A stretch of 47,924 bases of DNA from Bartonella clarridgeiae ATCC 51734 (lineage in GTDB: Bacteria > Pseudomonadota > Alphaproteobacteria > Rhizobiales > Rhizobiaceae), in contig NZ_JADC01000017.1 of the NCBI RefSeq assembly GCF_000518185.1, positions 1-47,924 of the forward strand, given 5' to 3'. Of this stretch, positions 16,888 through 28,524 are shown one piece after another. The notes below the pieces were generated by a model. That model did not search any database. It worked only from the letters and a program-made list of their open reading frames with translations, and had not been told where the DNA came from. A program made the position numbers and the translations under genes. Numbering within the stretch: position 1 is the first letter of the stretch; the number at the start of each line of letters is the position of its first letter.

Positions 16888-18576
16888 AAATTATATGTGT
16901 TCTATAACTTTGTTTTTCATAAAAAGTAGAACATTTGAGAGCTGTGGTCAGCATAATAAGACCATCACATTAATTAAGTACAACAATGTATAGATTCATA
17001 TCAAAGTATCTTTACAAAGTTAGTTTTTGATTTCACGAAAGCATAGAAGAAATTAAATGATATAAGACTTCAATATTTTCAGTGGATATGCCTGGTTTTT
17101 CTTAATAGATCGTCTTACTCAGGCTATATAAAAAAGGGAAAATAAATACAGTATTTAACGCGAGGAATATGAAATATTAAGAAGACACGGTATCTTGGAA
17201 GATAAGCGGAGCAAGGTTGTTAAATGAACTTCATCTCTGGAAGGAAAAGAACCATATAAGATGAGTTTTGAGTATTTAATACATGTTGTATTCGTATTAA
17301 GAATTAAAAGTTTTACACTTCTTCGTTATGATTTTTGGAATGAGTGAAAAATGCGACGAAACAGATTTAAAACCATTTACAAACATATAATTGTCTCAAA
17401 ATTATAAAAAAAGATTAATAAAAGTTTACAATAGAAGGACATAAAATTTATTCTGATATATAATATAACGCTGATTACGATTGCAGAAATTTTTGTGCTT
17501 ATTCGTTATTTTGATTGCTTTCAAGAGAAGAAGCAATTGCATCTTTAGGTCCTTGATAAATAATTTTTCGCTTTTGTCGGTTATTTATTTTAGAAAAGCT
17601 CATTGTAACTTTCGGGAAAAATATTGCTTCTTTAAACTCCATGTCTTTTGTTGTATTAATTTGATGAAAAACAATCATCCTATTAAATACAAAGTAATAG
17701 GCTAATAAACTAGCTATAAATAACAAAATCAGAATAATATTAATGCTGGCTGAATTTTATCATTTTTTAATCCTAAGAATTACAACATATAAGATCGCAT
17801 CTAAACACATAATTTTTTGATATTCTAATCAAAAATTATTTTTGTATTAAATTTGTATAAAGAAAAATATTTATATTCCTCAATTTGTTATATTTTATTG
17901 CTTCTAAATAATAGTAAATAAAACATAAATGATAATTTATTAATAATCATTATTTTACCAGGAAATTGTTTTTAGCTATTTAAGTTTTTCAAATTATAAT
18001 TCTATGTCTTCTATTCTAGAAATAATATATAAAAAGCAATATATTGCTTTTTTAAAATGAAATTCAATCGTATTTTTTTGTAAATATATATTTAAAAATT
18101 GAGTAATTTTTTGAGCATTAGTTTTTTAACATTGCTTTGATTATTGAATATAACAGATAGTTGTTTTCAAACCATTATATAATGACATCTAAAAAGGTAT
18201 TGAATGGAAGTATTTCAGTTTACATTAGCAAGATGGAATTATGAATTTAATATTAATGGAATCTTGATAATCTTGTATTGAAGGTAATAAAATTTTTTTG
18301 GTACGATTTTTTTCTACTTAAAATTTCTTATCATAACATATCAATGATAAATGCGTTATATTTTTTACTCTATTATAAATTTATCTTAGTTTTTTTATTT
18401 ATAAAACAAAAACAATATAATCAAAATTTTAAAAAGTTATTCTCTAATATTAGAACTTCTTGAAATTATCTTAATATTTTCATTTTTATGACGTTTTTTA
18501 GCTTTTTTTCTCAATAAAATACATTTTCAATATCATTATGGCTATGATTACCAATGTATTAGTGAAGAGAGAAAGA
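16888..18576. other. Long non-coding AT-rich stretch
   Basis: About 1.7 kb with no gene I can support. Several short open frames occur by composition. The best is a 75-codon minus-strand frame at 17499-17726 with a hydrophobic start, but it begins with TTG and has no ribosome-binding site. Around 17100-17350 there are peptide-like stretches interrupted by stops that might be relics, with no identifiable parent. The right end must hold the lytic transglycosylase promoter. Confidence 0.5.
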
Positions 18577-19095
18577 ATGCAATTTTTGAAAATCTTTTTA
18601 AGTACAGCATTTGCTGTATTTTTTATGTTAAGTATCAATATAGCTTTTGCAGGAATAAATGTTGTAGATTCAAGTAAAAATTCATTGTTTACTTCTTATA
18701 AGGTTTCTAAGATGTCTGTTCGTCCTTATGAGGGTCTCATCCAAAAAATTGCGATTAAACATAAAGTTCCTATTAATTTGGCGCATGCTGTTATCAATGT
18801 TGAGAGCAGTTATAATGCAAGCACAAAAGGTTCTTCCGGTGAAATAGGATTGATGCAAATTAAACCATCTACTGCGCGATGGTTGGGTTTTAATGGTCCT
18901 GTAAAAGATCTTTATGAGCCTGCAATCAATCTTGAATATGGTATGCGTTATTTGGCGCGGGCACATAAATTAAGTAGGGGAGATACATGTCGTACAGTTC
19001 TTAAATATAACGCAGGTCATTCTGCAAAAAAAATGAATTCTATTTCAGCAAGATATTGCTCAAAAGTTAAAACGTATTTAGCTTCATTTAAATAA
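18577..19095 (+). CDS. Lytic transglycosylase (SLT domain)
   Basis: A 172-residue exported murein hydrolase. The signal peptide is residues 1-25 (FLKIFLSTAFAVFFMLSI, cut site after AFA). The SLT (GH23) fold follows, with catalytic Glu76 in VESSYN, then SSGEIGLMQIKPSTARWLGF, NLEYGMRYL and a C-terminal KYNAG motif. It would cleave the MurNAc-GlcNAc bond to 1,6-anhydro products in the periplasm. I chose the ATG at 18577 because GAGAGAAAG lies just upstream and the signal peptide starts cleanly; an upstream ATG at 18538 adds 13 residues. At this size it resembles small transglycosylases used in wall remodelling or secretion assembly; no secretion genes adjoin it, and it sits just before rnpB and the wall-synthesis cluster. 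Confidence 0.9.
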   Translation: MQFLKIFLSTAFAVFFMLSINIAFAGINVVDSSKNSLFTSYKVSKMSVRPYEGLIQKIAIKHKVPINLAHAVINVESSYNASTKGSSGEIGLMQIKPSTARWLGFNGPVKDLYEPAINLEYGMRYLARAHKLSRGDTCRTVLKYNAGHSAKKMNSISARYCSKVKTYLASFK

Positions 19096-19199
19096 TAATG
19101 TGCTTTGTAACCGATTAACTTATCTTGATAAGCCTAAAAATATCTTTTGGTCACTATTTTCACTTTCTGAAAAATATTGTATAGATAAATAATAAGAAG

Positions 19200-19585
19200 T
19201 CAGTCGGCCGGGCAGCCGCGCGTATCCAATGCTAAAAAGTGATAGGTGAGGAAAGTCCGGGCTCCATGGAAAAACGATGCCGGGTAACACCCGGCGGGGG
19301 CGACCCTAGGGAAAGTGCCACAGAAAGCAAACCGCCTATTTTTATAGGTAAGGGTGAAAGGGTGGGGTAAGAGCCCACCGCGCACTCAGTAATGAGTGTG
19401 GCAAGGTAAACCCCATCGGGAGCAAGACCGAATAGAAATGATGCGCAAGGTTTAACTTGCAGCCAGTTTCCAGGCGAGTCATTTGGGTAGGTTGCATGAG
19501 GCGGATGGTAACATCCGTCCTAGATGAATGGTTGCCATGTAAAGCGTAAACTTTACTAACAGAACCCGGCTTATAGGCCGACTGA
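19200..19585 (+). ncRNA. rnpB: RNase P RNA (type A)
   Basis: The ends pair as P1: TCAGTCGGCC at 19200-19209 with GGCCGACTGA at 19576-19585. Conserved core blocks are present in order: GAGGAAAGTCCGGGC (about 19248), GGGAAAGTGCCACAGAAA, GGGTAAGAGCCCACCGCG, and the 3' block CCCGGCTTA. This is the catalytic RNA that matures the 5' ends of tRNAs. It lies upstream of the dcw cluster, as in other Hyphomicrobiales. Open frames on the minus strand across it are artefacts. Confidence 0.97.
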
Positions 19586-19807
19586 TATTTTCTATACAAT
19601 AAAAATTCATATGTTTTTATAAAAACGCATATTTTTGTTTTTGGAGTTTTTATACTCAAAAATAAAAATAAAGCGTTTTTTTAAATTATAACATTTCTTT
19701 AAGTATTAGTAAGCCAATGTATATAGTGATTCAGCTTTAACTTGATTTACTCTTCGTAGTAAGGATGAGAGTTAAAGTTTTAGTTATAATGATGTCATAT
19801 ACCATTG

Positions 19808-20848
19808 ATGGCTATTGATTTGGAAAAACATAAATCAAGATGGATTATTTTGATAAGACAGGATAGTGGAGTCGAACGCCATATTCCAGTATTGTTGCAG
19901 TCAGTATTAGCTGGAATTGCACCATTAGCTGGAGCGAGAGTAATTGACGGTACCTTTGGTGCTGGGGGTTATTCGCGTGCTCTATTGAATGCAGGTGCAG
20001 AGGTTATCGCACTTGATCGTGATCCTCTTGCAATTCGTGAGGGACAAGCACTTGTTGATCAGTTTTTCCCACGTCTTCATTTAATTCAAGCAAAGTTTTC
20101 ACAGTTGGATCGCATAGTGGAAGGCGAAGTAGACGCAGTTATTCTTGATATTGGTGTTTCTTCTATGCAGCTTGATGAAGCCGAACGCGGTTTTTCTTTT
20201 CAAAAAGATGGTCCGTTAGATATGCGAATGGCACAGACCGGTTTTACGGCAGCTGATGTTGTTAATTATTTAAAGGTAGATGATTTGGCGCAACTTTTTA
20301 AGACTTTGGGGGAAGAGCGTTACGCAGGTCGAATTGCACGGATGATTGATAAACGTCGTTATGTGCGTCCTTTTTTACGCACAATTGATCTTGCTCATGC
20401 TATCGAAACTTTAATAGGACGCAAACCAGGTGATCATATTCATCCTGCAACGCGTGTATTCCAAGCACTGCGAATTTATGTTAATAATGAGCTTGGCGAG
20501 CTTGCATGTGGTTTATTCGCTGCTGAGCGCGTTTTAAAAGCAGAAGGTCGTTTGGCAGTTGTTAGCTTTCATTCTCTTGAAGATCGCATGGTAAAAAAAT
20601 TTTTATCTGCTCGCTCGGGTTATAAAAAGGGATCACGTTATCTTCCTGAAATAAAATCAGTTCCAGCGACATTTGTTCCTTTATTTAAAGGTGTAAAAAC
20701 TGCAACTCAAGAAGAATTACAACAAAATCCTCGTGCACGTTCTGCGAGGTTGCGTATTGGTGTACGGACTCAAGAAGCTGCTATTGCGGCGGATATGAAA
20801 TTATTTGGCTTGGCAGAAATTGCTCGTTTTGAAGGCAGTAAGAAATGA
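19808..20848 (+). CDS. rsmH: 16S rRNA (cytosine1402-N4)-methyltransferase
   Basis: A 346-residue SAM-dependent methyltransferase (MraW). It has [10 protein letters not shown] near residue 25, the SAM-binding motif [35 protein letters not shown], then [15 protein letters not shown] and [13 protein letters not shown]. It modifies C1402 in the 30S decoding centre. The ATG at 19808 is preferred over an adjacent TTG. It is the first gene of the dcw cluster here; the mraZ gene that usually precedes it is not found in the 220 bp between rnpB and this start. Its stop overlaps the ftsL start (ATGA). Confidence 0.96.
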   Translation: MAIDLEKHKSRWIILIRQDSGVERHIPVLLQSVLAGIAPLAGARVIDGTFGAGGYSRALLNAGAEVIALDRDPLAIREGQALVDQFFPRLHLIQAKFSQLDRIVEGEVDAVILDIGVSSMQLDEAERGFSFQKDGPLDMRMAQTGFTAADVVNYLKVDDLAQLFKTLGEERYAGRIARMIDKRRYVRPFLRTIDLAHAIETLIGRKPGDHIHPATRVFQALRIYVNNELGELACGLFAAERVLKAEGRLAVVSFHSLEDRMVKKFLSARSGYKKGSRYLPEIKSVPATFVPLFKGVKTATQEELQQNPRARSARLRIGVRTQEAAIAADMKLFGLAEIARFEGSKK

Positions 20849-21249
20849 TAATTTTTCGCACATTAGATGTGATTTTAGTGGTAGTTATGATTTGTATGGC
20901 AGGTCTTACATATAAGGTTAAATATGATGTCCAAAAACAAATTAGTGAAGTGCATCGTATTGAGCGAGAAATTGCAGCCGAAAAAAATATGGTTAATTTG
21001 CTTCATACTGAATGGGCTGTAATGATTGAGCCTTCACGAATGAAAAAACTTGCAGAACGTTACCAAAAAGAACTGAACTTAGAGGTAATACAGCCACGTC
21101 AAATTGTAAAATTAAAAGATATTCCAATGCGTTTGCAAGATCAAATTGAAGAATTGATTAAGCAGAATAGTTTTGAAGATGATGATAAAGCTTTTTTAGC
21201 TGAGAATCGTAGTGTTCAAAGTAGTGTTGTTCAAAAAGGTGGACGGTGA
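20845..21249 (+). CDS. ftsL: Cell division protein FtsL-like
   Basis: A 134-residue bitopic membrane protein: a short cytoplasmic N-terminus, one transmembrane helix at about residues 7-24 ([17 protein letters not shown]), then a periplasmic helical coiled coil (about 28-70) and an acidic tail. The sequence itself is poorly conserved; identification rests on size, topology and position between rsmH and ftsI. FtsL bridges FtsQ and FtsW/FtsI in the divisome. The start overlaps the rsmH stop by 4 bp, and the stop TGA shares a base with the ftsI ATG, so translation is coupled on both sides. Confidence 0.85.
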   Translation: MIIFRTLDVILVVVMICMAGLTYKVKYDVQKQISEVHRIEREIAAEKNMVNLLHTEWAVMIEPSRMKKLAERYQKELNLEVIQPRQIVKLKDIPMRLQDQIEELIKQNSFEDDDKAFLAENRSVQSSVVQKGGR

Positions 21250-23000
21250 TGCAATTATCGTTCCCGTTTTCACGAAAGAAAAATTATTTAAGTAATCAAT
21301 TGAAGCCTCTAGTTTCTTCTATGTGTCAGCCATATTCTAACCATCCACGCTTGATTTTTTCTTTATTGTGTTTTCTTTTTCTTTATGGACTCATAGGAGG
21401 GTGTCTTATTTCCTATGGGCTTAAAGGTGGTCAAATTGAAGAAGCAAAAGGGCCGATAATAGTGCAACTAGCTTCTCGACCTGATATTGTTGATCGTAAT
21501 GGGCGTTTATTAGCAAAAGATATTACCACTTATTCGCTTTTTGCTGAACCACGTCGTATTATTGATGTGGATGAAACGATTGAATTGATCTCAACAGTTT
21601 TGCCAAAACTCAATTGGCAGGAAGTCTATAAACGTTTAAAAAGAAATTCCGGTTTTTCTTGGATTCAACGTGGGTTAACCCCAACGCAAAAGGCACAAAT
21701 TATGGAGCTCGGCATTCCAGGTATTGGCTTTCGTACCGAAATACGTCGTTTTTATCCAGGTGGATCTATAGCTTCACATATTCTTGGTATGGTTAATGTT
21801 GATAATCAAGGCCTAGCTGGCATGGAAAAATATATTGATGATAATGGTTTGAGTATTCTTCGTGCGACCGGTCTTGCAACTGAGGAATCATTGAGGCCAG
21901 TGCAACTTTCGATTGATGTACGTGTTCAGGCAATTGTTCATGATGAACTGATGGAAGCTATGAAACGTTATAAAGCAATTGCTGCAGGAGCTGTTATTTT
22001 AAACATTCATACCAGTGAAGTTTTAGCTATGGTCTCTGTGCCCGATTTTTCTCCTGCGAATCCTGTTGATGCTCTTAAAAATAATCATTTTAACCGGATA
22101 ACGGCTGGAACTTTTGAAATGGGGTCAATTATTAAAAGTTTTACTACAGCAATGGCGCTTGATTCAGGTCTTTTTCATTTAAATAGTATTATTGACGCTT
22201 CCCAACCAATTCAGGCAACTCGCAATCATTTTATTCGTGATTTTCATGCGAGAAATCGCCCTTTAACATTGTGGGAAGTTTTTATTTATTCTTCTAATAT
22301 TGGTTCTGCCAAAGAGGCCTTGGCAATAGGAGTAGATAAACACCGCAATTTTTTAAAACGCCTTGGTTTACTTGATCGTATGTTAACGGAATTACCTGAA
22401 GTTGCCCAACCGATTTATCCTCATTATTGGAAGGATATCAATTCTATGACGATTTCTTTTGGACATGGTATTGCGACAACACCATTGCAAACAGCGGTAG
22501 CTGCTGCTGCTTTGATGAATGGTGGTTTGTTGATTGATCCCACGTTTTTAAAACGTTCTAAAGAAGAGGCTTTGAAACATGCTAAACAGGTTCTCCATCC
22601 TCAAACAAGTCAAGATATGCGTTATCTTTATAAATTGAATAGCGATATTGGTTCGGGTCGTAATGCAAAGGTGGTGGGTTATCGCATTGGTGGTAAGACA
22701 GGAACATCTGAAAAAGTTGAAAATGGAAAATATTCTAAAGAAAAAAACTTTAATAGTTTTTTGGCTGCTTTTCCTATAGATAATCCGTCTTATATTGTCT
22801 TAACAATTATTGATGAACCTAAACCTGAAAATGAAAAACATTCAGCGACAGCAGCGATGAATGCAGCACCAGTGCTTGCGAACATTATTCGTCGTTCAGC
22901 TATTTTTCTTGGAGTAGAACCAGATTTTAAGAAAGAATATGAACCAATTATAAGAACAAAAAGCAATTTGGGACTACCGAAAACGGTAGTGAAAAATTAA
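21249..23000 (+). CDS. ftsI: Septal peptidoglycan transpeptidase (PBP3)
   Basis: A 583-residue class B penicillin-binding protein with one N-terminal membrane anchor (about residues 36-58). The non-catalytic dimerisation domain starts at RPDIVDRNG, and the transpeptidase domain carries the three active-site motifs: SxxK as SIIK (Ser293, Lys296), SxN as SSN (348-350) and KTGT (Lys483). It cross-links septal peptidoglycan together with FtsW. The ATG at 21249 shares a base with the ftsL stop; a GTG one codon earlier is less likely. AAGGTGG upstream serves as ribosome-binding site. It is the beta-lactam target for division. Confidence 0.96.
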   Translation: MQLSFPFSRKKNYLSNQLKPLVSSMCQPYSNHPRLIFSLLCFLFLYGLIGGCLISYGLKGGQIEEAKGPIIVQLASRPDIVDRNGRLLAKDITTYSLFAEPRRIIDVDETIELISTVLPKLNWQEVYKRLKRNSGFSWIQRGLTPTQKAQIMELGIPGIGFRTEIRRFYPGGSIASHILGMVNVDNQGLAGMEKYIDDNGLSILRATGLATEESLRPVQLSIDVRVQAIVHDELMEAMKRYKAIAAGAVILNIHTSEVLAMVSVPDFSPANPVDALKNNHFNRITAGTFEMGSIIKSFTTAMALDSGLFHLNSIIDASQPIQATRNHFIRDFHARNRPLTLWEVFIYSSNIGSAKEALAIGVDKHRNFLKRLGLLDRMLTELPEVAQPIYPHYWKDINSMTISFGHGIATTPLQTAVAAAALMNGGLLIDPTFLKRSKEEALKHAKQVLHPQTSQDMRYLYKLNSDIGSGRNAKVVGYRIGGKTGTSEKVENGKYSKEKNFNSFLAAFPIDNPSYIVLTIIDEPKPENEKHSATAAMNAAPVLANIIRRSAIFLGVEPDFKKEYEPIIRTKSNLGLPKTVVKN

Positions 23001-23012
23001 TATTAAAGGTAA

Positions 23013-24470
23013 ATGGCCATGTTGCTTGGAGAATTATTTATAGAATGTATTAAAGATGATTATTTTGCATCAATTGACATTACAGGGATAAGCGCTGATT
23101 CTCGTCAGATATTGCCAGGTTATGTTTTCGTGGCGCTTAAGGGAAATCAAAGGGATGGCAGAGAGTATGTAAATGATGCTATAAAGCGTGGTGCGCGGGT
23201 AATCGTTACAGATCATAATTTTGTTTTTGAGAATTCACTTGTTCCTGTTGTTCGTGTTTTGAATGTACGTCATAGTTTAGCTATAGCAGCTGCCCGTTTT
23301 TATAATTCTCAACCTGAAATAATGGTGGCTGTTACAGGTACAAGTGGTAAGACATCGGTTGTATCTTTTATTCGGCAAATTTGGAAATATGTTGGTTGTT
23401 GTGCTGCTAGTATAGGAACAGTAGGTGTTGTCTCCCCTAAACGTCATGATCTTGGTTCTCTAACCACACCTGATCCAGTGATGTTACAGCGTTTGTTATG
23501 TGAAATTGCCAATGAAGGTGTCACACATGCTGCCCTTGAAGCTTCTTCACATGGGCTTGATCAATGTCGGATTGATGGAGTGCGTTTAGCTGCGGCTGCT
23601 TTTACCAATTTAGGGCGTGATCATATGGATTATCACAAGTGCATAGAGGATTATTTTCACGCTAAGATGAGATTATTTAATACGCTTTTACCGCAAGACG
23701 CGCCTGCTCTTATTTTTGCGGATGATATTTATTCACAAAAGGTTATCGATATTGTTAGGCGAGCTCACCGGCAAGTTTTGACAATTGGACGCACAGGGAA
23801 ATTCATCACACTTAATCGTGTTGAACATCAACGATTAAAACAATGTGTTGAATGTCGGATGGGAAATAATATTTATACATTTGATTTGCCTCTTGTTGGC
23901 GATTTTCAAGTAGCTAATGCACTTATGGCTGCAGGTTTAGCAATTGCGACACGTGCATCTCCAGATATGGTTTTTCGTTCTCTTGAAAAATTACAAGGGG
24001 CACCTGGTCGGTTAGAATTGGTTGGAAAAACAGAAGATGGAGCACCTGTTTACGTCGATTATGCGCATAAGCCAGAGGCCTTAGAACAGGTATTACTTTC
24101 TGTTCGTCCTTTTACGCAAGGACGTTTAATTCTTGTTTTTGGTTGTGGTGGTGATCGCGATCAAGGAAAGAGAGCTTTGATGGGAACAATTGCAGGAAAT
24201 AAAGCTGATATTGTAATTGTAACTGACGATAACCCTCGTACGGAAGCACCGGAGAAAATTCGAAAAGATATTTTACAAGCGGTGCCGGAAGCAATAGAAA
24301 TAGCGGATCGTGCTGAAGCAATTTATTATGCAGTGAGATTGCTGAAAACTGGAGATACATTAATTGTTGCAGGAAAAGGTCACGAAAATGGACAAATTAT
24401 AGGGCAAAAAACATATCCTTTCTCAGATCGTTTGCAAGTGATTGCTGCTTTAAAGGAACTGAATAAATGA
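23013..24470 (+). CDS. murE: UDP-MurNAc-L-Ala-D-Glu:meso-diaminopimelate ligase
   Basis: A 485-residue Mur ligase that adds meso-diaminopimelate to UDP-MurNAc-dipeptide. The ATP site is TGTSGKT (Lys113). The substrate Lys-carbamate region follows around [16 protein letters not shown] and [12 protein letters not shown], and the diaminopimelate-specifying motif is DNPR (406-409). The length is normal. It follows ftsI by 12 bp with AAAGGT upstream; a second ATG two codons in is also possible. Its stop overlaps the murF start (ATGA). Confidence 0.96.
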   Translation: MAMLLGELFIECIKDDYFASIDITGISADSRQILPGYVFVALKGNQRDGREYVNDAIKRGARVIVTDHNFVFENSLVPVVRVLNVRHSLAIAAARFYNSQPEIMVAVTGTSGKTSVVSFIRQIWKYVGCCAASIGTVGVVSPKRHDLGSLTTPDPVMLQRLLCEIANEGVTHAALEASSHGLDQCRIDGVRLAAAAFTNLGRDHMDYHKCIEDYFHAKMRLFNTLLPQDAPALIFADDIYSQKVIDIVRRAHRQVLTIGRTGKFITLNRVEHQRLKQCVECRMGNNIYTFDLPLVGDFQVANALMAAGLAIATRASPDMVFRSLEKLQGAPGRLELVGKTEDGAPVYVDYAHKPEALEQVLLSVRPFTQGRLILVFGCGGDRDQGKRALMGTIAGNKADIVIVTDDNPRTEAPEKIRKDILQAVPEAIEIADRAEAIYYAVRLLKTGDTLIVAGKGHENGQIIGQKTYPFSDRLQVIAALKELNK

Positions 24471-25888
24471 TAGCTTTATGGGATAAGCAGGCACTCATTT
24501 CTGCGATGAATGGTTTTACGGTTGGATGTTTACCAGAAACTTTTCCTGGGATTTCTATTGATAGCCGAACTCTTTTAGAAGGTGATGTTTTTTTCTGTAT
24601 TAAAGGGCATCATCTTGATGGTCATGATTTTGCTGCACATGCCTATGCGCAAGGCGCGGGAGTTTTAGTGGTTGCAGAAAATCGTTTGGATGAAATGAAA
24701 AAAATAGATGCTCCACTGATTGTTGTTTCTGATGTTTTACAGTCATTAGAAAAGCTTGCGCAAGCAGCACGTAAACGTTCAAAAGCTAAAATTATAGCTA
24801 TTACAGGTTCTGTAGGGAAAACAACGACAAAAGAGGCTCTTAAACAAGCACTTGAAACTGTTGGAAAGGTTCATGCTAATCTTGCTTCTTTTAATAATTG
24901 CTGGGGTGTTCCACTGACTTTGGCACGAATGCCTATAGATAGTGATTATGCTATCTTTGAAATTGGTATGAATCATAAAGATGAAATTCGCCCTTTGGTG
25001 AAGTTGGTTTGTCCGCATGTGGTATTAATTACTCGTATTGCAGCTGGGCATATGGAATTTTTCAAAAGTCTTGAAGAAATTGCAGATGCCAAGGCTGAAA
25101 TTTTTGAAGGATTAGATAAAGATGGTATAGCTCTTTTAAATGCAGATGATCATTTTTTTTCTTATTTGCTTCAAAAAGCAAAACAATTTGGTGTGAAAAA
25201 AATTCGGAGTTTTGGTCAGTCTAATTGTGCTGATTATCAAGCTAAGGAAGTTCGTCGTTTAGAAAATTGCTCTTGTATGATTGTACATCTTGATCAGAAA
25301 GATGTAATGATTAAAATTGGTGCACCTGGCCAACATATGGTACAAAATGGTTTAAGTGTTCTTGCCGCTTGTGATGCCGTTGGTGCTGATTTGGCATATG
25401 TTATGCTTGCTTTGGCTCGCTTTTCTCTTCAAAAAGGCCGTGGGGCTCTTTATAAACTCTCTTTATCAAATGGTGGTACGTTTCATTTAATTGATGAAAG
25501 TTATAATGCTAATCCTACTTCTATGCGTGCTGCTCTTGATCTTCTTGCGACAGGACCAATAGGCATAGGTGGGAGACGAATTGCTATTTTGGGTGATATG
25601 CTTGAATTAGGGGATCACAGTGAAAAATTACATCGTGATTTGCTACAACCTATATGTGTTTCTGGTGTTCATTTGGTTTTTTTGGTTGGCAAAGAAATGA
25701 AGTTTTTAGCTAATGATCTTTCTTCTCATGTTAATGTTTGTCATTCTGAAAATATTGAAGAAATTTTGCCACTTGTTTTTTCAGAAATTTCAAATGGAGA
25801 TCTTATTATGATTAAATCATCCCGTCGCATTTATTTATCAAATATTGTGACTGCAATTCTTGATCGTTATAAAGTAATTTCTTTATAA
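24467..25888 (+). CDS. murF: UDP-MurNAc-tripeptide:D-Ala-D-Ala ligase
   Basis: A 473-residue Mur ligase that completes the UDP-MurNAc-pentapeptide. N-terminal domain motif [22 protein letters not shown] site [11 protein letters not shown] (Lys118), central [11 protein letters not shown], and the C-terminal domain with [15 protein letters not shown] and LGDMLELG are all characteristic of MurF. The start overlaps murE by 4 bp; mraY follows after 19 bp. Its substrate D-Ala-D-Ala is made by Ddl, encoded further down the cluster. Confidence 0.96.
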   Translation: MIALWDKQALISAMNGFTVGCLPETFPGISIDSRTLLEGDVFFCIKGHHLDGHDFAAHAYAQGAGVLVVAENRLDEMKKIDAPLIVVSDVLQSLEKLAQAARKRSKAKIIAITGSVGKTTTKEALKQALETVGKVHANLASFNNCWGVPLTLARMPIDSDYAIFEIGMNHKDEIRPLVKLVCPHVVLITRIAAGHMEFFKSLEEIADAKAEIFEGLDKDGIALLNADDHFFSYLLQKAKQFGVKKIRSFGQSNCADYQAKEVRRLENCSCMIVHLDQKDVMIKIGAPGQHMVQNGLSVLAACDAVGADLAYVMLALARFSLQKGRGALYKLSLSNGGTFHLIDESYNANPTSMRAALDLLATGPIGIGGRRIAILGDMLELGDHSEKLHRDLLQPICVSGVHLVFLVGKEMKFLANDLSSHVNVCHSENIEEILPLVFSEISNGDLIMIKSSRRIYLSNIVTAILDRYKVISL

Positions 25889-25907
25889 TTTTATTAGGTT
25901 TTTTACT

Positions 25908-26978
25908 ATGATGCTATTTTTTTCCTTGCTGAATGATTGGATTCCGGGTGTTAATGTTTTTCGATATATTACTTTTCGAACTGTTGCCGCTATCCTAACA
26001 TCAGGTTTAATTGTTTTTTTGTTTGGTCCAAGTATTATTGCTTTTCTTAAAAGTCGGCAGGGTCAAGGACAGCCAATTCGAGCTGATGGTCCCCACACTC
26101 ACTTTAAAAAAGCTGGAACACCTACTATGGGTGGATTAATGATTTTAATTGGTATTATGGTATCGGCATTTTTATGGTGTAATTTATTAAATATTTATTT
26201 TTGGGTATCGTTGTTTGTTATGCTTTCTTTTGGGATGATTGGCTTTTATGATGATTATCTTAAAGTGACAAAGCAAACGGATAAAGGTTTTTCTGGAAAA
26301 GCCCGGTTAAGTTTAGAATTTGTAATTGCTGTCATTGCCTGTTTTATTATTTTAAAAGTTGGTTCACCAGGATTAGCTTTGCCTTTTGTAAAGGATTATT
26401 TTATTAATTTGAGTTGGTTTTTTATTCCTTTTACCGCTTGTGTTATTGTAGGTACTGGTAATGCTGTTAATTTGACCGATGGTCTTGATGGGCTTGCTAT
26501 TGTTCCTGTGATGATTGTATCTTTATCTTTTGCATTGATTGCTTATCTTGCTGGTAATGTGAATTTTGCTGATTATTTACAAATTCATTATGTGGCGGGC
26601 ACAGGTGAGTTAGCTGTTTTACTCGGAGCAGTTTTTGGTGCTGGTCTTGGTTTTTTATGGTTTAATGCGCCCCCAGCTGCTATTTTTATGGGAGATACTG
26701 GTTCTTTGGCTCTTGGAGGGCTGTTAGGTCTTATTGCTGTTGCAACGAAGCACGAAATTGTTTTAGCTGTTATTGGTGGACTTTTTGTCTTAGAAGCGAT
26801 GTCAGTTATTATTCAGGTGGGTTGGTTCAAACTGACGAAAAAACGTTTATTCCTTATGGCACCGATTCATCATCATTTTGAGAAAAAGGGTTGGACAGAA
26901 AGTCAGATCGTGATACGCTTTTGGATTATTGCAATTGTTTTAGCGTTGATTGGTCTTTCAACACTTAAATTGAGGTGA
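25908..26978 (+). CDS. mraY: Phospho-MurNAc-pentapeptide transferase
   Basis: A 356-residue integral membrane enzyme with about ten transmembrane helices that transfers phospho-MurNAc-pentapeptide to undecaprenyl phosphate, making lipid I. Signature motifs are [25 protein letters not shown] (Asp-Asp pair), [25 protein letters not shown] and the HHHFEKKGW loop. The start has two consecutive ATG codons (25908 and 25911), either of which may be used. murD begins 4 bp after the stop. Confidence 0.96.
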   Translation: MMLFFSLLNDWIPGVNVFRYITFRTVAAILTSGLIVFLFGPSIIAFLKSRQGQGQPIRADGPHTHFKKAGTPTMGGLMILIGIMVSAFLWCNLLNIYFWVSLFVMLSFGMIGFYDDYLKVTKQTDKGFSGKARLSLEFVIAVIACFIILKVGSPGLALPFVKDYFINLSWFFIPFTACVIVGTGNAVNLTDGLDGLAIVPVMIVSLSFALIAYLAGNVNFADYLQIHYVAGTGELAVLLGAVFGAGLGFLWFNAPPAAIFMGDTGSLALGGLLGLIAVATKHEIVLAVIGGLFVLEAMSVIIQVGWFKLTKKRLFLMAPIHHHFEKKGWTESQIVIRFWIIAIVLALIGLSTLKLR

Positions 26979-26982
26979 AATC

Positions 26983-28398
26983 TTGATTTCTGTTGAGTGT
27001 TATAAAGGCCAAAAAGTTGCTGTATTTGGATTGGGACAATCAGGAATAGCTACAGCAAAAGTTTTGATTTCTTGTGGTGCAGAAGTAGTTGCATGGGATG
27101 ATAATTTTTCTAGTGTGGAAGCTGCTTGTAAGGAAAACATTCCAACAAAGAATCTATATTATGAGGATTGGTCAGAATTTATTGCGTTGATTTTAGCTCC
27201 TGGAGTACCTTTAACTTATCCAAGACCACATTGGGTTGTTGAAAAAGCACGTCAAGAAAATATAGAAATTATCGGTGATATTGAGCTATTTGTCCGTGCT
27301 CGTAATCTTTTTTTACAGCAAAATGATTTTTCTGATCAAGATGTTCCGTTTGTTGCTATTACGGGTACAAATGGTAAATCAACAACGACTGCTTTACTTT
27401 CCCACCTTTTAGAAAAAATGGGTTATGATGTGCAAACGGGAGGAAATATTGGGACAGCAATATTAACGCTTAAGCCATTTGTTAAAAAACGTATTTATGT
27501 TATTGAATGTTCGTCATTTCAAATAGAATTAGCTCCATCTCTTCAGCCAACTATTGGTCTTTTGTTGAATTTAACACCCGATCATATTGATCGTCATGGT
27601 AGCTTTGAACTTTATGGACAGATCAAAGGGCGTGTCGTTTCTAAAGCTTCTAATGCTCTTATTTCAGTTGATAGTTTAGTTTGCCGTGCTTTATATCAAA
27701 AGCTTTTTGATGAAGGTTATCAGATTAAGCCAGTTTCTAAAGAGCGTTTTATTAAAAATGGTTTTTATGTAGAAGGAACAAAGCTTTTTTCTGTTCGTTA
27801 TGGGCATCGTCATCTGCTTGCAGATTTAGCTAATATGACTTCGTTACGTGGAAGTCATAATGCGGAAAATGCTCTTATGGCTCTAGCAACTTTACAGATG
27901 TTAAAAATTACTACCTCAGAGATATCAGATATAGAAGAGCATTTAGCAAGTTATTTAGGGCTTGCACATCGAATGCAGGAGGTGTGTAAGATTGGATCTA
28001 TTTTGTTTATTAATGATAGTAAGGCTACAAATGCAGAGGCATCTGCTCCTGCACTTGCTACTTTTAACAATATTTTTTGGATTGTTGGAGGACAAGCAAA
28101 AGAAGGTGGGATTGATTCTCTTAAAGGATTTTTTTATAAAATTCGTAAAGCGTATTTAATTGGTACTGCAGCGGAAAATTTTGCGCGCATTATTGGTTCT
28201 GCCTTTCCTTTTTCGATGAGTCTAACTTTAGAAAATGCAGTCCGCGAAGCGGCTAGTGATGCAGCCCGTGATACAACGCAGGACGCTGTGATTTTGTTTT
28301 CTCCAGCGTGTGCAAGTTATGATCAATTTAAGAATTATAAAGTACGCGGAGAAGCTTTTGTTTCTCTTGTTATGCAGCTAAAGAAGGAAGAATTATAG
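26983..28398 (+). CDS. murD: UDP-MurNAc-L-Ala:D-Glu ligase
   Basis: A 471-residue Mur ligase adding D-glutamate to UDP-MurNAc-L-Ala. An N-terminal Rossmann-like domain ([15 protein letters not shown]) is followed by the ATP site TGTNGKST (Lys132), [20 protein letters not shown] and HRMQEV, ending with [21 protein letters not shown]. The gene appears to start with TTG at 26983: GAGGTGAAA lies 5 bp upstream and this start places the Rossmann motif at the normal distance, while no ATG is available nearby. A rare start codon may lower its translation relative to neighbours. A gap of about 125 bp separates it from ftsW. Confidence 0.94.
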   Translation: MISVECYKGQKVAVFGLGQSGIATAKVLISCGAEVVAWDDNFSSVEAACKENIPTKNLYYEDWSEFIALILAPGVPLTYPRPHWVVEKARQENIEIIGDIELFVRARNLFLQQNDFSDQDVPFVAITGTNGKSTTTALLSHLLEKMGYDVQTGGNIGTAILTLKPFVKKRIYVIECSSFQIELAPSLQPTIGLLLNLTPDHIDRHGSFELYGQIKGRVVSKASNALISVDSLVCRALYQKLFDEGYQIKPVSKERFIKNGFYVEGTKLFSVRYGHRHLLADLANMTSLRGSHNAENALMALATLQMLKITTSEISDIEEHLASYLGLAHRMQEVCKIGSILFINDSKATNAEASAPALATFNNIFWIVGGQAKEGGIDSLKGFFYKIRKAYLIGTAAENFARIIGSAFPFSMSLTLENAVREAASDAARDTTQDAVILFSPACASYDQFKNYKVRGEAFVSLVMQLKKEEL

Positions 28399-28524
28399 AA
28401 AGTTATTCTATGTTAACAATCCAGAATCTTTTTGAGTGTAACTTAAATTTTTAAGTACTTATCAAAGATAATAGGAAAATCATATCATTTTGTTTTGGAT
28501 GTGATTATAAAAGGTAAAGTGAAA

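Noticed and set aside
17499-17726. 75-codon minus-strand frame with a hydrophobic N-terminus
   Set aside because: Starts at TTG, lacks a ribosome-binding site, and its complement is also open over the same stretch, so AT-rich composition explains it. A small membrane protein cannot be fully excluded.
18278-18463. 61-codon plus-strand ORF upstream of the lytic transglycosylase
   Set aside because: Nearly all Phe, Ile, Lys, Asn, Tyr and Leu codons, as expected from A/T-rich non-coding DNA.
19342-19659. 105-codon minus-strand ORF and a neighbour at 19200-19385
   Set aside because: Antisense to the RNase P RNA gene; a common misannotation.
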